Shown: positions 55,107 to 62,800 of the stretch, piece after piece | Numbering within the stretch: the stretch's first letter is position 1 | How the letters are laid out: each line of letters begins with the position of its first letter | Source: Corynebacterium sp. ACRQK | GTDB taxonomy: Bacteria > Actinomycetota > Actinomycetes > Mycobacteriales > Mycobacteriaceae | Direction of reading: 5' to 3' | DNA: 64,000 nucleotides | Assembly: GCF_022345965.1 (NCBI RefSeq) | Contig: NZ_JAKRMU010000001.1 | Location: 546,844-610,843, forward strand | Translations under genes and position numbers: made by a program | Notes under the pieces: generated by a model | Told to the model about the DNA's origin: nothing | What the model saw: the letters and a program-made list of their open reading frames with translations, nothing else | Databases searched by the model: none

Positions 55107-56995
55107 GTTCAGCATGTGGATGCGAACACGAACCCGCCACAGAGATCGAAGATCTCGATCGGCCATGGTGGAAGGACCCCGAGTTGCTACTGCCGATCTT
55201 CTCCGGCGTAGCCCTCGGCATAGGCCTGGCGCTGGACTGGTCCGGGCTAGAGACACCCGCGACAGTACTGTTCTGGGTCAGCCTGCTGCTAGGGGCGTAT
55301 ACGTTCGCGCCCGGCGCGATCCGAAACCTTGTCACGAAGCGCAAGCTCGGCATTGGTTTGCTGATGACGATCAGCGCGGTCGGCGCGGTGATCCTCGGTT
55401 ACGTCGGGGAGGCCGCGGCGTTAGCGTTCCTGTACTCGATCGCCGAGGCACTGGAAGACAAGGCGATGGACCGGGCCCAGGGCGGACTGCGGGCACTGTT
55501 GAAATTGGTACCGCAGACCGCGACGGTGCTGCGCGACGGTACGGCGGTTGAGGTCTCAGCGAAGGACCTCGTGGCTGGCGAGCTAATGGTCGTGCGCCCC
55601 GGGGAGCGGATCGCCACGGACGGCATCATTCGGTCCGGACGCTCCAGCCTTGACACCTCAGCGATCACCGGAGAATCCATTCCGGAGGAGGTTGCGCCCG
55701 GCGACGAGGTACCCGCGGGAGCGATCAACTCCGCCGGTGTGCTGGAGGTCGAGACGACCGCAGCTGGAACGGACAACTCGCTGACCACACTCGTCGACCT
55801 CGTCGAGCAGGCGCAGGCGGAAAAGGGCGACCGCGCCCGGATCGCCGACCGAATTGCCCAACCCCTAGTGCCCGGGGTGATGATCCTGGCGGTGCTGGTC
55901 GGCGTGATCGGCTCGCTGCTGGGCAACCCCGAGACGTGGATCACCCGAGCGTTGGTGGTCCTGGTCGCAGCATCCCCGTGTGCGCTGGCAATCTCCGTGC
56001 CGCTGACGGTCGTAGCCGCCATCGGCGCGGCCAGCCAGTTCGGCGTGGTCATCAAGTCCGGCGCGGCGTTCGAGCGACTCGGTGGCATCCGTCACCTGGC
56101 GGTGGACAAGACCGGAACCCTTACCCGCAACCAGCCCGAGGTTACCGACGTGGTCCCGGCAGACGGATTCGATCCGGCGCAGGTGCTTGCCTTCGCGGCG
56201 GCAGTTGAGCAGCAATCGACGCACCCCCTCGCTGCGGCGATCGCGGCAGCGGTGCCCGAAGCGCCCGCCGCCCAGGACATCAGCGAGGAAGCCGGACATG
56301 GCATCGGCGGCACTGTCGAAGGTCGACGGGTGCTGGTGGGCAGCCCCCGGTGGATCGACGCCGGGCCACTAAAGGCAGACGTTGAGCGCATGGAGTCCGA
56401 GGGCCAGACCTGCGTCCTTGTCACCGTCGATGACGCCCTCTCTGGGGCGATCGGGGTCCGCGACGAGCTGCGGCCCGAGGTGCCCGAAGCCGTGCAGACC
56501 CTGCACGCCAACGACGTGGAAGTGAGCATGCTCACCGGCGACAACACTCGCACCGCCCGGGCGCTGGCTGAAATCGCCGGAATCGACGACGTGCGCGCCG
56601 AGCTTCGCCCAGAGGACAAGGCAAGCATCGTCGCCGAACTCTCCTCCAAGACGCCGACGGCGATGATTGGCGACGGCATCAACGACGCTCCTGCGCTGGC
56701 GAGCGCGACGGTGGGCATTGCGATGGGAGCGACCGGCTCTGACGCCGCGATCGAGTCCGCTGACGTCGCCTTCACTGGCCACGACCTCCGACTGATCCCG
56801 CAGGCGCTGCAGCACGCCCGTCGAGGCAGCAGGATTATTAACCAGAACATCGTGCTGTCTCTGGCCATCATCATCGTGTTGATGCCGCTGGCGATCAGCG
56901 GTGTGCTGGGCCTGGCCGCAGTCGTGTTGGTTCACGAGGTCGCCGAGGTCATCGTGATTTTGAACGGCCTGCGGGCTGCGCAAGCGAAGCGCTGA
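55103..56995 (+). CDS. P1B-type heavy-metal ATPase (cadmium/cobalt type)
   Basis: From the ATG at 55103 the product is 630 residues. P-type motifs: ITGESIPEE, DKTGTLTRN, MLTGDNTR and GDGINDAPAL. The membrane motif is SPC (VAASPCALAISVPL) instead of CPC, a feature of the P1B-4 group, and helix 8 carries HEVAEVIVILNG. The N-terminus is short with CGCEHEP and no HMA domain. Coupling to cmtR suggests Cd/Pb export, while SPC suggests Co or another ion; the metal is open. Confidence 0.88.
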   Translation: MSSACGCEHEPATEIEDLDRPWWKDPELLLPIFSGVALGIGLALDWSGLETPATVLFWVSLLLGAYTFAPGAIRNLVTKRKLGIGLLMTISAVGAVILGYVGEAAALAFLYSIAEALEDKAMDRAQGGLRALLKLVPQTATVLRDGTAVEVSAKDLVAGELMVVRPGERIATDGIIRSGRSSLDTSAITGESIPEEVAPGDEVPAGAINSAGVLEVETTAAGTDNSLTTLVDLVEQAQAEKGDRARIADRIAQPLVPGVMILAVLVGVIGSLLGNPETWITRALVVLVAASPCALAISVPLTVVAAIGAASQFGVVIKSGAAFERLGGIRHLAVDKTGTLTRNQPEVTDVVPADGFDPAQVLAFAAAVEQQSTHPLAAAIAAAVPEAPAAQDISEEAGHGIGGTVEGRRVLVGSPRWIDAGPLKADVERMESEGQTCVLVTVDDALSGAIGVRDELRPEVPEAVQTLHANDVEVSMLTGDNTRTARALAEIAGIDDVRAELRPEDKASIVAELSSKTPTAMIGDGINDAPALASATVGIAMGATGSDAAIESADVAFTGHDLRLIPQALQHARRGSRIINQNIVLSLAIIIVLMPLAISGVLGLAAVVLVHEVAEVIVILNGLRAAQAKR

Positions 56996-57073
56996 GACAC
57001 ACCTTCGCCCAGCGCGCTGGCTCTCCAGCGCGGATCTTGGAAGGATCGAGCTGCTTAGGGACCAAGCGTCGCC

Positions 57074-57436
57074 TCAAAACTTTTGCTGCCGAGCTTCATC
57101 GACACGGTCCGCGACTACCTGGGCAGTGTGTTTGGCAAAGAGCCCCACACCCATCAGGGTTGCCGATCCGTCGCCGGTCCAGTTGCCATAACCGACTAGA
57201 TGCAGATTCTTCACTGCGGTTTCGCGGCCACGCATGAGGTGGCGGAATGGACTGAGGGCCGGACGGAAACCAGTGCACCAGATCAGATGGTCGTGGTCGA
57301 GCTCGCTCAAGCTATCGAAGATGGGGGTAGCGGTGAGCTGGCCGGAGTCGCGGAGCTCACGTAAATGAGGAAGCGCGACAATGTCCCCGAGGTTCGGGCC
57401 GGAATCGCCACCGAGAATCCGGCGGTGGCTGCCCGC
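57074..57436 (-). pseudogene. C-terminal fragment of a flavin-dependent monooxygenase-like protein
   Basis: The minus strand reads from the junction at about 57436: RILGGDSGPNLGDIVALPHL, then DHDHLIWCTGFRPALSPFRH and NLHLVGYGNWTGDGSATLMG. The ATG-like motif of FAD/NAD(P)-binding oxidoreductases (WCTGFRP) is present, but the N-terminal FAD domain is missing because the frame ends at the ychF-end repeat. Relatives include ArsO/CzcO-type flavoproteins near metal genes. It shows that the junction cut a gene. Confidence 0.75.
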
Positions 57437-57437
57437 G

Positions 57438-57461
57438 TTAAACGTTGAACTTGAACTCCAC
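57438..57461. repeat. ychF 3'-end junction repeat 3
   Basis: The minus strand encodes VEFKFNV followed by TAA, with codons TTC AAG TTC. The right side continues CGGATTGTCGAAAG, which diverges from the other copies. It truncates the flavoprotein fragment on its left. Confidence 0.8.
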
Positions 57462-57520
57462 GGATTGTCGAAAGACTATAACCTCCCCCGAGCCGCCAAG
57501 CCCTTTTCCGTATTACGATT

Positions 57521-57772
57521 ATGTTCATGAAAACTATCAACGGAAAGCCAGTCAGCGAAGAGCAAATCGATGCGTGGGTAACCGAAGCCGAGAAAGGCTA
57601 CGACGTAGAAATACTTCGTCGACGAGGAAGGAAACCTCGCAACGAAGATACTGCGAAGGTTATCTCCATTCGGCTCTCTCCTCGCGAAATCTTGGACCTC
57701 GACAAATACGCAGCCGCCCACGGATGGTCACGGTCCCAGGCAATCCGCGAAGCGCTAAAGAAAGCTATTTAG
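57521..57772 (+). CDS. Ribbon-helix-helix (CopG-like) protein
   Basis: The 83-residue protein opens MFMKTINGKPVSEEQIDAWV then EAEKGYDVEILRRRGRKP and ends in an RHH fold (KVISIRLSPREILDLDKYAA then SRSQAIREAL). Starts at 57521 or 57527 are possible; no ribosome site is clear. RHH proteins with this N-terminus are often antitoxins or small regulators; no toxin gene is adjacent. Its AT-rich context differs from neighbours. Confidence 0.75.
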   Translation: MFMKTINGKPVSEEQIDAWVTEAEKGYDVEILRRRGRKPRNEDTAKVISIRLSPREILDLDKYAAAHGWSRSQAIREALKKAI

Positions 57773-57817
57773 AAATGCACGTAGCAAGCGTCAGATCCCA
57801 TCCTCATAATAGAGACC

Positions 57818-58168
57818 ATGAATGATGCCAATCTCACGATCCGGCAGATCACCTTCGACTGCCACGATCCCTCAAAGCTCGCCAAGTTTTGGTCCGCCGC
57901 AACCGGATGCGAAATCGCCGCGGATTACGGCGATTTTGTGATGGTTGATTCCACCCCGGCGCTGGGATTTCAGCGCGTCAAGGATCCGACACCTGGGAAA
58001 AACCGCATGCACATCGACGTTGGCGGGGCGGAGCGCGAAACTTTAATAGAACGCCTCAAAGACCTAGGCGCTACCGAACTCACCACCCACGAGGCGCCGG
58101 GATTGGTGTGGACTGCCATGCAGGACCCGGAAGGCAACGAGTTCTGCGTGGGTAACCCCGGGGACTAG
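57818..58168 (+). CDS. VOC-family (glyoxalase-like) protein
   Basis: The 116-residue protein is a single VOC fold pair: QITFDCHDPSKLAKFWSAAT, then KNRMHIDVGGAERETLIERL and GNEFCVGNPGD. The metal-site His and Glu of the family are placed as expected (His in MHID, Glu in GNEFCV). Members include glyoxalases and resistance proteins; function here is unknown. Confidence 0.85.
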   Translation: MNDANLTIRQITFDCHDPSKLAKFWSAATGCEIAADYGDFVMVDSTPALGFQRVKDPTPGKNRMHIDVGGAERETLIERLKDLGATELTTHEAPGLVWTAMQDPEGNEFCVGNPGD

Positions 58169-58213
58169 CTACACTACGCGGAGCGTCTCTAGGTCCAAGG
58201 CTGGCGTCAATCT

Positions 58214-58474
58214 GTGATGTCGCTAGCGGGAGACACAGTCAATGTCGCGAACTGCGCCCGTCAGGCTGCGGTGGATCAGGCGCAGAAAGCCACCGAGAAA
58301 ATTCGCGACATGAACGACGACCGGCTACTTGCGAAGGCCGCTGAAATCGAAGCCCGACGGGAGAAGGAAGAGCAAAAAGCACTCGACTCAACCGACGACG
58401 AGAATAATTCTGAGGCTGAACCCCGTCCGTCGCGACGCGGCCTCCGCTTCCGCCGAGACAAGAACGACTCGTAG
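58214..58474 (+). CDS. Small charged coiled-coil protein
   Basis: The 86-residue product (GTG at 58214 or ATG at 58217) is a long amphipathic helix (QKATEKIRDMNDDRLLAKAA then RREKEEQKALDS) with an Arg-rich tail (RPSRRGLRFRRDK). It lies 19 bases upstream of the arfB gene. A diverged partial copy recurs at 62216-62370. Function unknown. Confidence 0.6.
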   Translation: MMSLAGDTVNVANCARQAAVDQAQKATEKIRDMNDDRLLAKAAEIEARREKEEQKALDSTDDENNSEAEPRPSRRGLRFRRDKNDS

Positions 58475-58493
58475 GGCACCTAGACTGGGCTGC

Positions 58494-58937
58494 ATGAAAG
58501 ACCTGACCATCGCGCCCGGCCCGGGGATCCCCGACGGTGCAGTCATCGCCGCTGCCGACCTAACGGAGCGGTTCGCGAAGTCGTCGGGTCCGGGCGGCCA
58601 GGGCGTCAACCCGACCGACAGCAAGGTCCAGCTTTCCATCGATATCGCTGAAAGCGCATCGCTTACCGACGCCCAACGCCGCCGCATCTTGCGCAACCTC
58701 GAGCACCGCTTGGACGGCTCCGTCCTCACCGTGTCTGCGTCGACCCAGCGGTCGCAGGTGCGCAACCGAGCTGAGGCACGCGAACGCATGGCCGCCCTGT
58801 TGCGCGAGGCCCTAGCTCCGCCCCCTCCCCCGCGGCACAAAACGAAGCCGACGAGGGGCTCGGTACGGCGCCGTCTCGAAGCAAAGAAGCGGCGCTCGGA
58901 GCTGAAAGCGATGAGGCAACGGCCCCAAATTCCCTAG
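58494..58937 (+). CDS. arfB: ArfB-like peptidyl-tRNA hydrolase (ribosome rescue)
   Basis: The 147-residue protein has the GGQ hydrolysis motif (KSSGPGGQGVNPTDSKVQLS) and a basic C-terminal tail (RHKTKPTRGSVRRRLEAKKR) that fits the mRNA channel of stalled ribosomes. This is the layout of ArfB/YaeJ, which frees ribosomes stuck on truncated mRNA. A partial second copy lies at 62384-62645. It is the intact version in this window. Confidence 0.9.
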   Translation: MKDLTIAPGPGIPDGAVIAAADLTERFAKSSGPGGQGVNPTDSKVQLSIDIAESASLTDAQRRRILRNLEHRLDGSVLTVSASTQRSQVRNRAEARERMAALLREALAPPPPPRHKTKPTRGSVRRRLEAKKRRSELKAMRQRPQIP

Positions 58938-58944
58938 GTGCGGC

Positions 58945-59253
58945 CTACGCCGAAGCAGCTTGGACCGGCTGAATCCGCTCGATCTCGGCGAGGATTTTGT
59001 CTTCTGCCACATCCAGGTCGTACTGGGTCTGCAACCCGAGCCAGAACTGGGGGCTCATCTCGAAAAACTTCGCTAGACGAAGGGCCGTGTCAGCGGTTAC
59101 AGCGCGCTTACCGTGAACAATTTCGTTGATCCGGCGGGGCGGAACGCCGATGGAGACGGCGAGCTTGTGCTGGGTGATCCCCATTCCCTTGAGAAAGTCC
59201 TCCATTAGGATCTCACCGGGGTGAACCGGAGGGAGCTTGTCAGTGGTAGTCAA
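58945..59253 (-). CDS. higA: HigA-type antitoxin, copy 2
   Basis: The 102-residue protein is nearly identical to copy 1 (differences such as LKGMGITQ for LKEMGITQ and VHGKRAV for VHRKRAV). The same TTG start after GAGG is used. It lies 7 bases from the arfB stop, convergent. Confidence 0.9.
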   Translation of the reverse strand: MTTTDKLPPVHPGEILMEDFLKGMGITQHKLAVSIGVPPRRINEIVHGKRAVTADTALRLAKFFEMSPQFWLGLQTQYDLDVAEDKILAEIERIQPVQAASA

Positions 59254-59521
59254 CGATCTCAACCTCCTCTGGCCCCGCAGCGGACCACCGAAAACAGATC
59301 CGCCACTGGTCGTTGATTCGAATGCTGAACTGACCCCGCCGATCACCTTTCAACGCCTCAAGCCGGTTTCCCGGGGGAATCCGTAACTCATCAAGAGTCT
59401 GCGCGTACCCAAGCTGGCGAAGCTTACGCAGCGCTACTGAGTGAATGCGGGAATCGATCGAGCGAACCCGCTCTCGATTCCACAGACGCTCAGTGTCCTT
59501 GTCAGCGAACGACTGGATCAT
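59240..59521 (-). CDS. higB: HigB-type toxin, copy 2
   Basis: The 93-residue protein matches copy 1 with few changes (FADKDTERLW, RVRSIDSRIH, YAQTLDELRI, EALKGDRRGQF). Both toxin copies look intact, so either antitoxin could neutralise either toxin. It lies 40 bases from junction repeat 4. Confidence 0.9.
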   Translation of the reverse strand: MIQSFADKDTERLWNRERVRSIDSRIHSVALRKLRQLGYAQTLDELRIPPGNRLEALKGDRRGQFSIRINDQWRICFRWSAAGPEEVEIVDYH

Positions 59522-59560
59522 GCTTCACCCTATCCCCCATAACGCGAAGCGTCAATAACG

Positions 59561-59583
59561 TTACACGTTAAATTTGAACTCAA
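59561..59583. repeat. ychF 3'-end junction repeat 4
   Basis: The minus strand encodes VEFKFNV and TAA with codons TTC AAA TTT AAC, the same codons as the intact ychF. The right side continues ACGGTATGTCGTTGCAAAG. It separates the HigBA-2 segment from the mercury segment. Confidence 0.85.
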
Positions 59584-59642
59584 CGGTATGTCGTTGCAAA
59601 GTTACCCCCTCTCGTTAACACCATCAAAAGGAGTGTTATTCA

Positions 59643-59891
59643 ATGAAAGCGATCGGCTTCTTAAGCTTCGGGCATTACGCCTTCGGCAGCTAGTGCGGGC
59701 CATCTGCGGAAAAGATCGCCAAGACTCGTCTGGAGATCACCCAGGCTGCGGACGAAATCGGCGTGAACAACGCGTCCTTCCGAGTCCACCACTTCGCGCT
59801 GCAGGCCTCCGCCCCGATGCCGCTGCTGTGTGCTATCGCGGCCACCACCAAAATCATCGAGGTGGGCACCGGCGGCATCGACATGCGCTAG
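59643..59891 (+). pseudogene. N-terminal remnant of a luciferase-like flavin monooxygenase
   Basis: After an AAAGGAGTG site, ATG at 59643 reads MKAIGFLSFGHYAFGS and stops at TAG. In another frame the protein resumes EKIAKTRLEITQAADEIGVN, RVHHFALQASAPMPLLCAIA and TTKIIEVGTGGIDMR, then a stop. This matches the start of LLM-class flavin-dependent oxidoreductases with a short deletion and a truncated end. Confidence 0.75.
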
Positions 59892-59934
59892 CGCATATCG
59901 GGGTTGTAGCGTTTGAGTCATTGACTCCCGCCGT

Positions 59935-60324
59935 CTACAAGTACCTACACACTTGATCGGTGCTGCACGTTTCAGGATCCGGGTGCGCGGCGTCCTGGCT
60001 AAGGTCCGCGATAGTGTCGCGCAGCACGGAGAGCTGCGCGATCTGCTGCTCGATCTCAGCGAGGCGCACGTCAAGCAGGTCGCGCACGTGCCCGCAGGGC
60101 GCATGGCCGCCGTCGCGGATGTCGAGGATCTGGCGGATCTGGGCGAGGGTGAGGCCCGCGGCCTGGCCGCGGTGGATGAAGTCGATCCGGGCGACCGTCT
60201 CGGGCGCGTAGTCGCGGTATCCGGACGGCGTGCGCTCGGTCGGGGGTAGAAGGCCCTGTTCCTCGTAGAAGCGAAGGGTCTTCGCGGTAGTGCCCGCCCT
60301 CTCGGCGAGTTCTCCGATCCGCAT
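59935..60324 (-). CDS. merR: MerR-family heavy-metal regulator
   Basis: The 129-residue protein has the MerR HTH (MRIGELAERAGTTAKTLRFY then GYRDYAPETVARIDFI), the dimer helix (AGLTLAQIRQILDIRD) and a metal loop with CGHVRDLL and Cys near the C-terminus (ETCSTDQVC). It is divergent from merA, and the dyad between them has the MerR-promoter layout, so it is the likely mercury regulator. Confidence 0.88.
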   Translation of the reverse strand: MRIGELAERAGTTAKTLRFYEEQGLLPPTERTPSGYRDYAPETVARIDFIHRGQAAGLTLAQIRQILDIRDGGHAPCGHVRDLLDVRLAEIEQQIAQLSVLRDTIADLSQDAAHPDPETCSTDQVCRYL

Positions 60325-60348
60325 TGCTGTCTCCCTCCGTGGCCGCGC

Positions 60349-60380
60349 TTGACCTTCCCCTGCACTGGAAGGTCCAGTAT
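60349..60380 (+). promoter_or_regulatory. MerR-type long-spacer promoter for merA
   Basis: A -35 box TTGACC (60349-60354) and a -10-like CAGTAT (60375-60380) are 20 bases apart. Between them sits a perfect inverted repeat GACCTTCC-8-GGAAGGTC. This is the classical over-spaced promoter that MerR proteins twist open on metal binding. It lies 43 bases upstream of the merA start. Confidence 0.8.
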
Positions 60381-60422
60381 GGCTGAGACAGAGCAGAAAG
60401 CCAAGAGTTGACAGGAGTAGCG

Positions 60423-61844
60423 ATGCCTACGAAGTACGATCTCGCCATCATCGGATCGGGAGGCGGCGCGTTCGCCGCTGCGATCCGCGCCAGCACGCTC
60501 GGGAAGTCGGTGGTGATGATCGAGCGCGGGACGCTCGGCGGCACCTGCGTGAACACGGGCTGCGTCCCGTCGAAGGCGCTCATTGCCGCGGCCGGCGCGC
60601 GGCACGTCGCGGTCGACGCCGCAACCCGGTTCCCCGGGATCGCGTCGACGGCGGATCCCGTCGACATGCCCGCGCTGATCGCTGGGAAGCAAGCGTTGGT
60701 GGAGTCGCTGCGCGGCGAGAAGTACGCCGACGTCGCCGACTCCTACGGCTGGCAGGTCCTCCGCGGCGACGCCTCGTTCGTGGGCACCCCTGATGCGCCG
60801 GTTCTCGATGTTGCCGGATCCGACGGAAGCGTCGAGACCATCGAGGCCCACCACTACCTGGTCGCGACTGGTTCTCGCCCGTGGGTACCGCCGATCGACG
60901 GCCTGGAGGAGACCGGATACCTGACCTCGACCACGGCGATGGAGCTGACGGAGGTCCCCGAGTCGCTGCTGGTGCTCGGCGGCGGCTACGTCGCCCTGGA
61001 GCAGGCGCAGCTGTTCGCCCGCCTCGGCTCGCAGGTCACGCTGCTCGTGCGGTCCCGGCTCGCCTCGAAGGAGGAGCCGGAGGTGTCGAAGGCGCTCCAG
61101 GAGGTGTTCGCCGACGAGGGCATCCGCGTCGTCAGCCGCGCAGTGCCCACCCGGGTCTCTCGCGGCACGGGAGGCGAGGCCGTCGTGACCGCCGCCTTGT
61201 CCGGCGGCTCGCAGGAGTTCCGCGCCGACCAGGTCCTGGTCGCCCTCGGACGCCGTCCCGTCACCGATGGCCTGAACCTCGATGCGGTCGGGGTGAAGAC
61301 CGGAGACTCCGGCGAGGTGGTCGTCTCCGACCGGCTGCAGTCCTCGAACCCGCGGGTCTGGGCCGCGGGCGACGTGACCGGGCACCCCGAGTTCGTCTAC
61401 GTCGCCGCCCACCACGGCACCCTCGTCGCCGAGAACGCGTTCGCCGACGCCGACCGGTCCGTCGACTACGCCCGCCTGCCGCGGGTGACGTTCACCGGGC
61501 CCGCGATCGGCGCGGTCGGGATGACCGAGAAGGACGTCCTCGCCGCGGGGATCCGCTGCGACTGCCGCGTCCTGCCCCTGCACCACGTGCCCCGCGCCTT
61601 GGTGAACCGCGACACCCGCGGGTTCATCAAGATCGTCGTGAACGCCGAGACGAAAGAGATCCTCGGCCTGACCGCCGTCGCCAAGGACGCCGGGGAGCTC
61701 GCCGCCGCAGGCGTCCACGTGCTCGGCAGGACCGTCGCCGAGGTCGCCAACGCCTGGGCCCCCTACCTGACCATGGCCGAGGGCATCCGGATCGCCGCGA
61801 AGGCCTTCACCACCGACCCGTCGCTGCTGTCGTGCTGCGCATGA
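60423..61844 (+). CDS. merA: Mercuric reductase MerA without the N-terminal HMA domain
   Basis: From the ATG at 60423 (AGGAG site 5 bases upstream) the product is 473 residues. It has an FAD-binding start (YDLAIIGSGGGAFAAAIRAS), the redox-active disulfide GGTCVNTGCVPSK, an NAD(P)H domain (LVLGGGYVALEQAQLF), a second FAD motif (RVWAAGDVTG) and the C-terminal Cys pair SLLSCCA that hands Hg(II) to the active site. No NmerA domain is present, as in many actinobacterial MerA. It reduces Hg(II) to volatile Hg(0) with NADPH. Confidence 0.95.
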   Translation: MPTKYDLAIIGSGGGAFAAAIRASTLGKSVVMIERGTLGGTCVNTGCVPSKALIAAAGARHVAVDAATRFPGIASTADPVDMPALIAGKQALVESLRGEKYADVADSYGWQVLRGDASFVGTPDAPVLDVAGSDGSVETIEAHHYLVATGSRPWVPPIDGLEETGYLTSTTAMELTEVPESLLVLGGGYVALEQAQLFARLGSQVTLLVRSRLASKEEPEVSKALQEVFADEGIRVVSRAVPTRVSRGTGGEAVVTAALSGGSQEFRADQVLVALGRRPVTDGLNLDAVGVKTGDSGEVVVSDRLQSSNPRVWAAGDVTGHPEFVYVAAHHGTLVAENAFADADRSVDYARLPRVTFTGPAIGAVGMTEKDVLAAGIRCDCRVLPLHHVPRALVNRDTRGFIKIVVNAETKEILGLTAVAKDAGELAAAGVHVLGRTVAEVANAWAPYLTMAEGIRIAAKAFTTDPSLLSCCA

Positions 61845-62191
61845 ACGGCAACGCAGGCAATCGGGGAGATCTCATCCTGAAGCAGACGATGAGCGCCGAT
61901 CAGGACCGCGACGAATGGCGCGCCGGTCCCGTCGTCGCTGCAGTGACCGGGCTGCTCTTGCTGGCATGCTGCGCGCTTCCGTCGCTGCTCTGCTGCGGCC
62001 TGCCGTTCATCGCGGCGGGCGGAGCACTCGCAGGCGTCGGTGGGCTCCTCGGTAATCCCTGGATCATCGGTGCCGGGACCGCCGTCGTGATGGCCGTCAT
62101 GGCGGGGATGCTCGTCAGGCTACGGCGGCGGCACCGGCGCCGCAGGTCCGGCTGCTGCGAAAATCCTTCGACCGCTGATCGGAACCGGTAG
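61841..62191 (+). CDS. Small membrane protein with paired cysteines, mercuric transport-like
   Basis: ATG at 61841 overlaps the merA stop (ATGA). The 116-residue product has two hydrophobic helices (VVAAVTGLLLLACCALPSLL then CCGLPFIAAGGALAGVGGLL, and WIIGAGTAVVMAVMAGML) with two CC pairs, and a C-terminal RSGCCENP. Vicinal Cys in a short membrane protein next to merA is the pattern of MerT/MerF/MerE importers, which hand Hg(II) to MerA. The exact subfamily is not clear. Confidence 0.78.
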   Translation: MNGNAGNRGDLILKQTMSADQDRDEWRAGPVVAAVTGLLLLACCALPSLLCCGLPFIAAGGALAGVGGLLGNPWIIGAGTAVVMAVMAGMLVRLRRRHRRRRSGCCENPSTADRNR

Positions 62192-62215
62192 TTCGAGCGG
62201 ATCCAGCGATCACTG

Positions 62216-62645
62216 CCACCTGCGGAGGCCGCTGAAATCGAAGCCCGACGGGAGAAGGAGGAGCAAAAAGCGTTCGAATCAACCGGTGACGAGGATAATA
62301 CTGAGGCTGGATCCCGGCCGTCGCGACGCGGTCTCCGCTTCCGCCGAGACGAGAAAGGGTTGTGGGCACCTAGGCTGGGCGGCATGAACGACCTGACCAT
62401 AGCGCCCGGCCCGGGGATCCCCGACGGTGCGGTCATCGCCGCCGATCTCGCGGAGCGTTTCGCGAAATCGTCGACTCCAGGCGGCCAGGGCGTCAACACG
62501 ACGGACGGCAAAGTCCAGCTTTCCATCGATGTCGCCGAATGCGCATCGCTTACCGACGCCCAGCGTCACCGTATCTCGCGCAACCTCGAGCACCGCCTAG
62601 ACGGCTCCGTCTTTACCGTGACTGCGTCGACTCAGCGGTCTGTGT
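62216..62645 (+). pseudogene. Truncated second copy of the coiled-coil gene 3' end and arfB 5' end
   Basis: EAAEIEARREKEEQKAFES and RPSRRGLRFRRDEKG correspond to the end of the small coiled-coil protein, here without its stop. MNDLTIAPGPGIPDGAVIAA from 62384 then matches ArfB through KSSTPGGQGVNTTDGKV and stops resembling it near 62645 (ASTQRS), so the basic tail is lost. It is diverged from the copy at 58323-58756. This is probably the resident arfB beside ychF, damaged at a junction. Confidence 0.75.
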
Positions 62646-62776
62646 TTCGCTCCTGGTCCTCTCGCTTGCACCTGCGACACAGCCTCGTGTCCCCGGGCCG
62701 TAGCGTTCGGGGGAGCACAATAGCCCCAGTCCTCATCACGTCCCGGGATCAAAGAGTTCATCGCAGAGGTTAAGCA

Positions 62777-62800
62777 CTACACGTTAAATTTGAACTCGAC
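62777..62800. repeat. Native ychF 3' end (reference copy of the junction repeat)
   Basis: This is the intact coding version of VEFKFNV plus TAG. Unlike the four other copies it continues on its right into true ychF (GACCACGTCGCCGTC), so it marks the right end of the array. Confidence 0.85.

Larger units (their letters stand above)
58945..59583. repeat. HigBA-plus-junction repeat unit, copy 2
   Basis: Direct copy of 45503-46142 including both genes and the ychF-end junction. Divergence is spread along the unit and is mostly synonymous, which implies separate acquisition from related strains. Confidence 0.85.

Noticed and set aside
59661..61718. 685-codon minus-strand open frame
   Set aside because: Covers merR and lies antisense to merA; its composition is a GC shadow and the real merR uses a different frame.
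60881..61840. Long plus-strand frame overlapping merA and running into the small Cys-pair protein
   Set aside because: Only the part from 61841 is protein-like; the earlier part is Arg-rich shadow of merA.
46119..62800. Prophage as the source of the array
   Set aside because: No structural, lysis or integrase genes are visible; the cargo is metal resistance and toxin-antitoxin genes.
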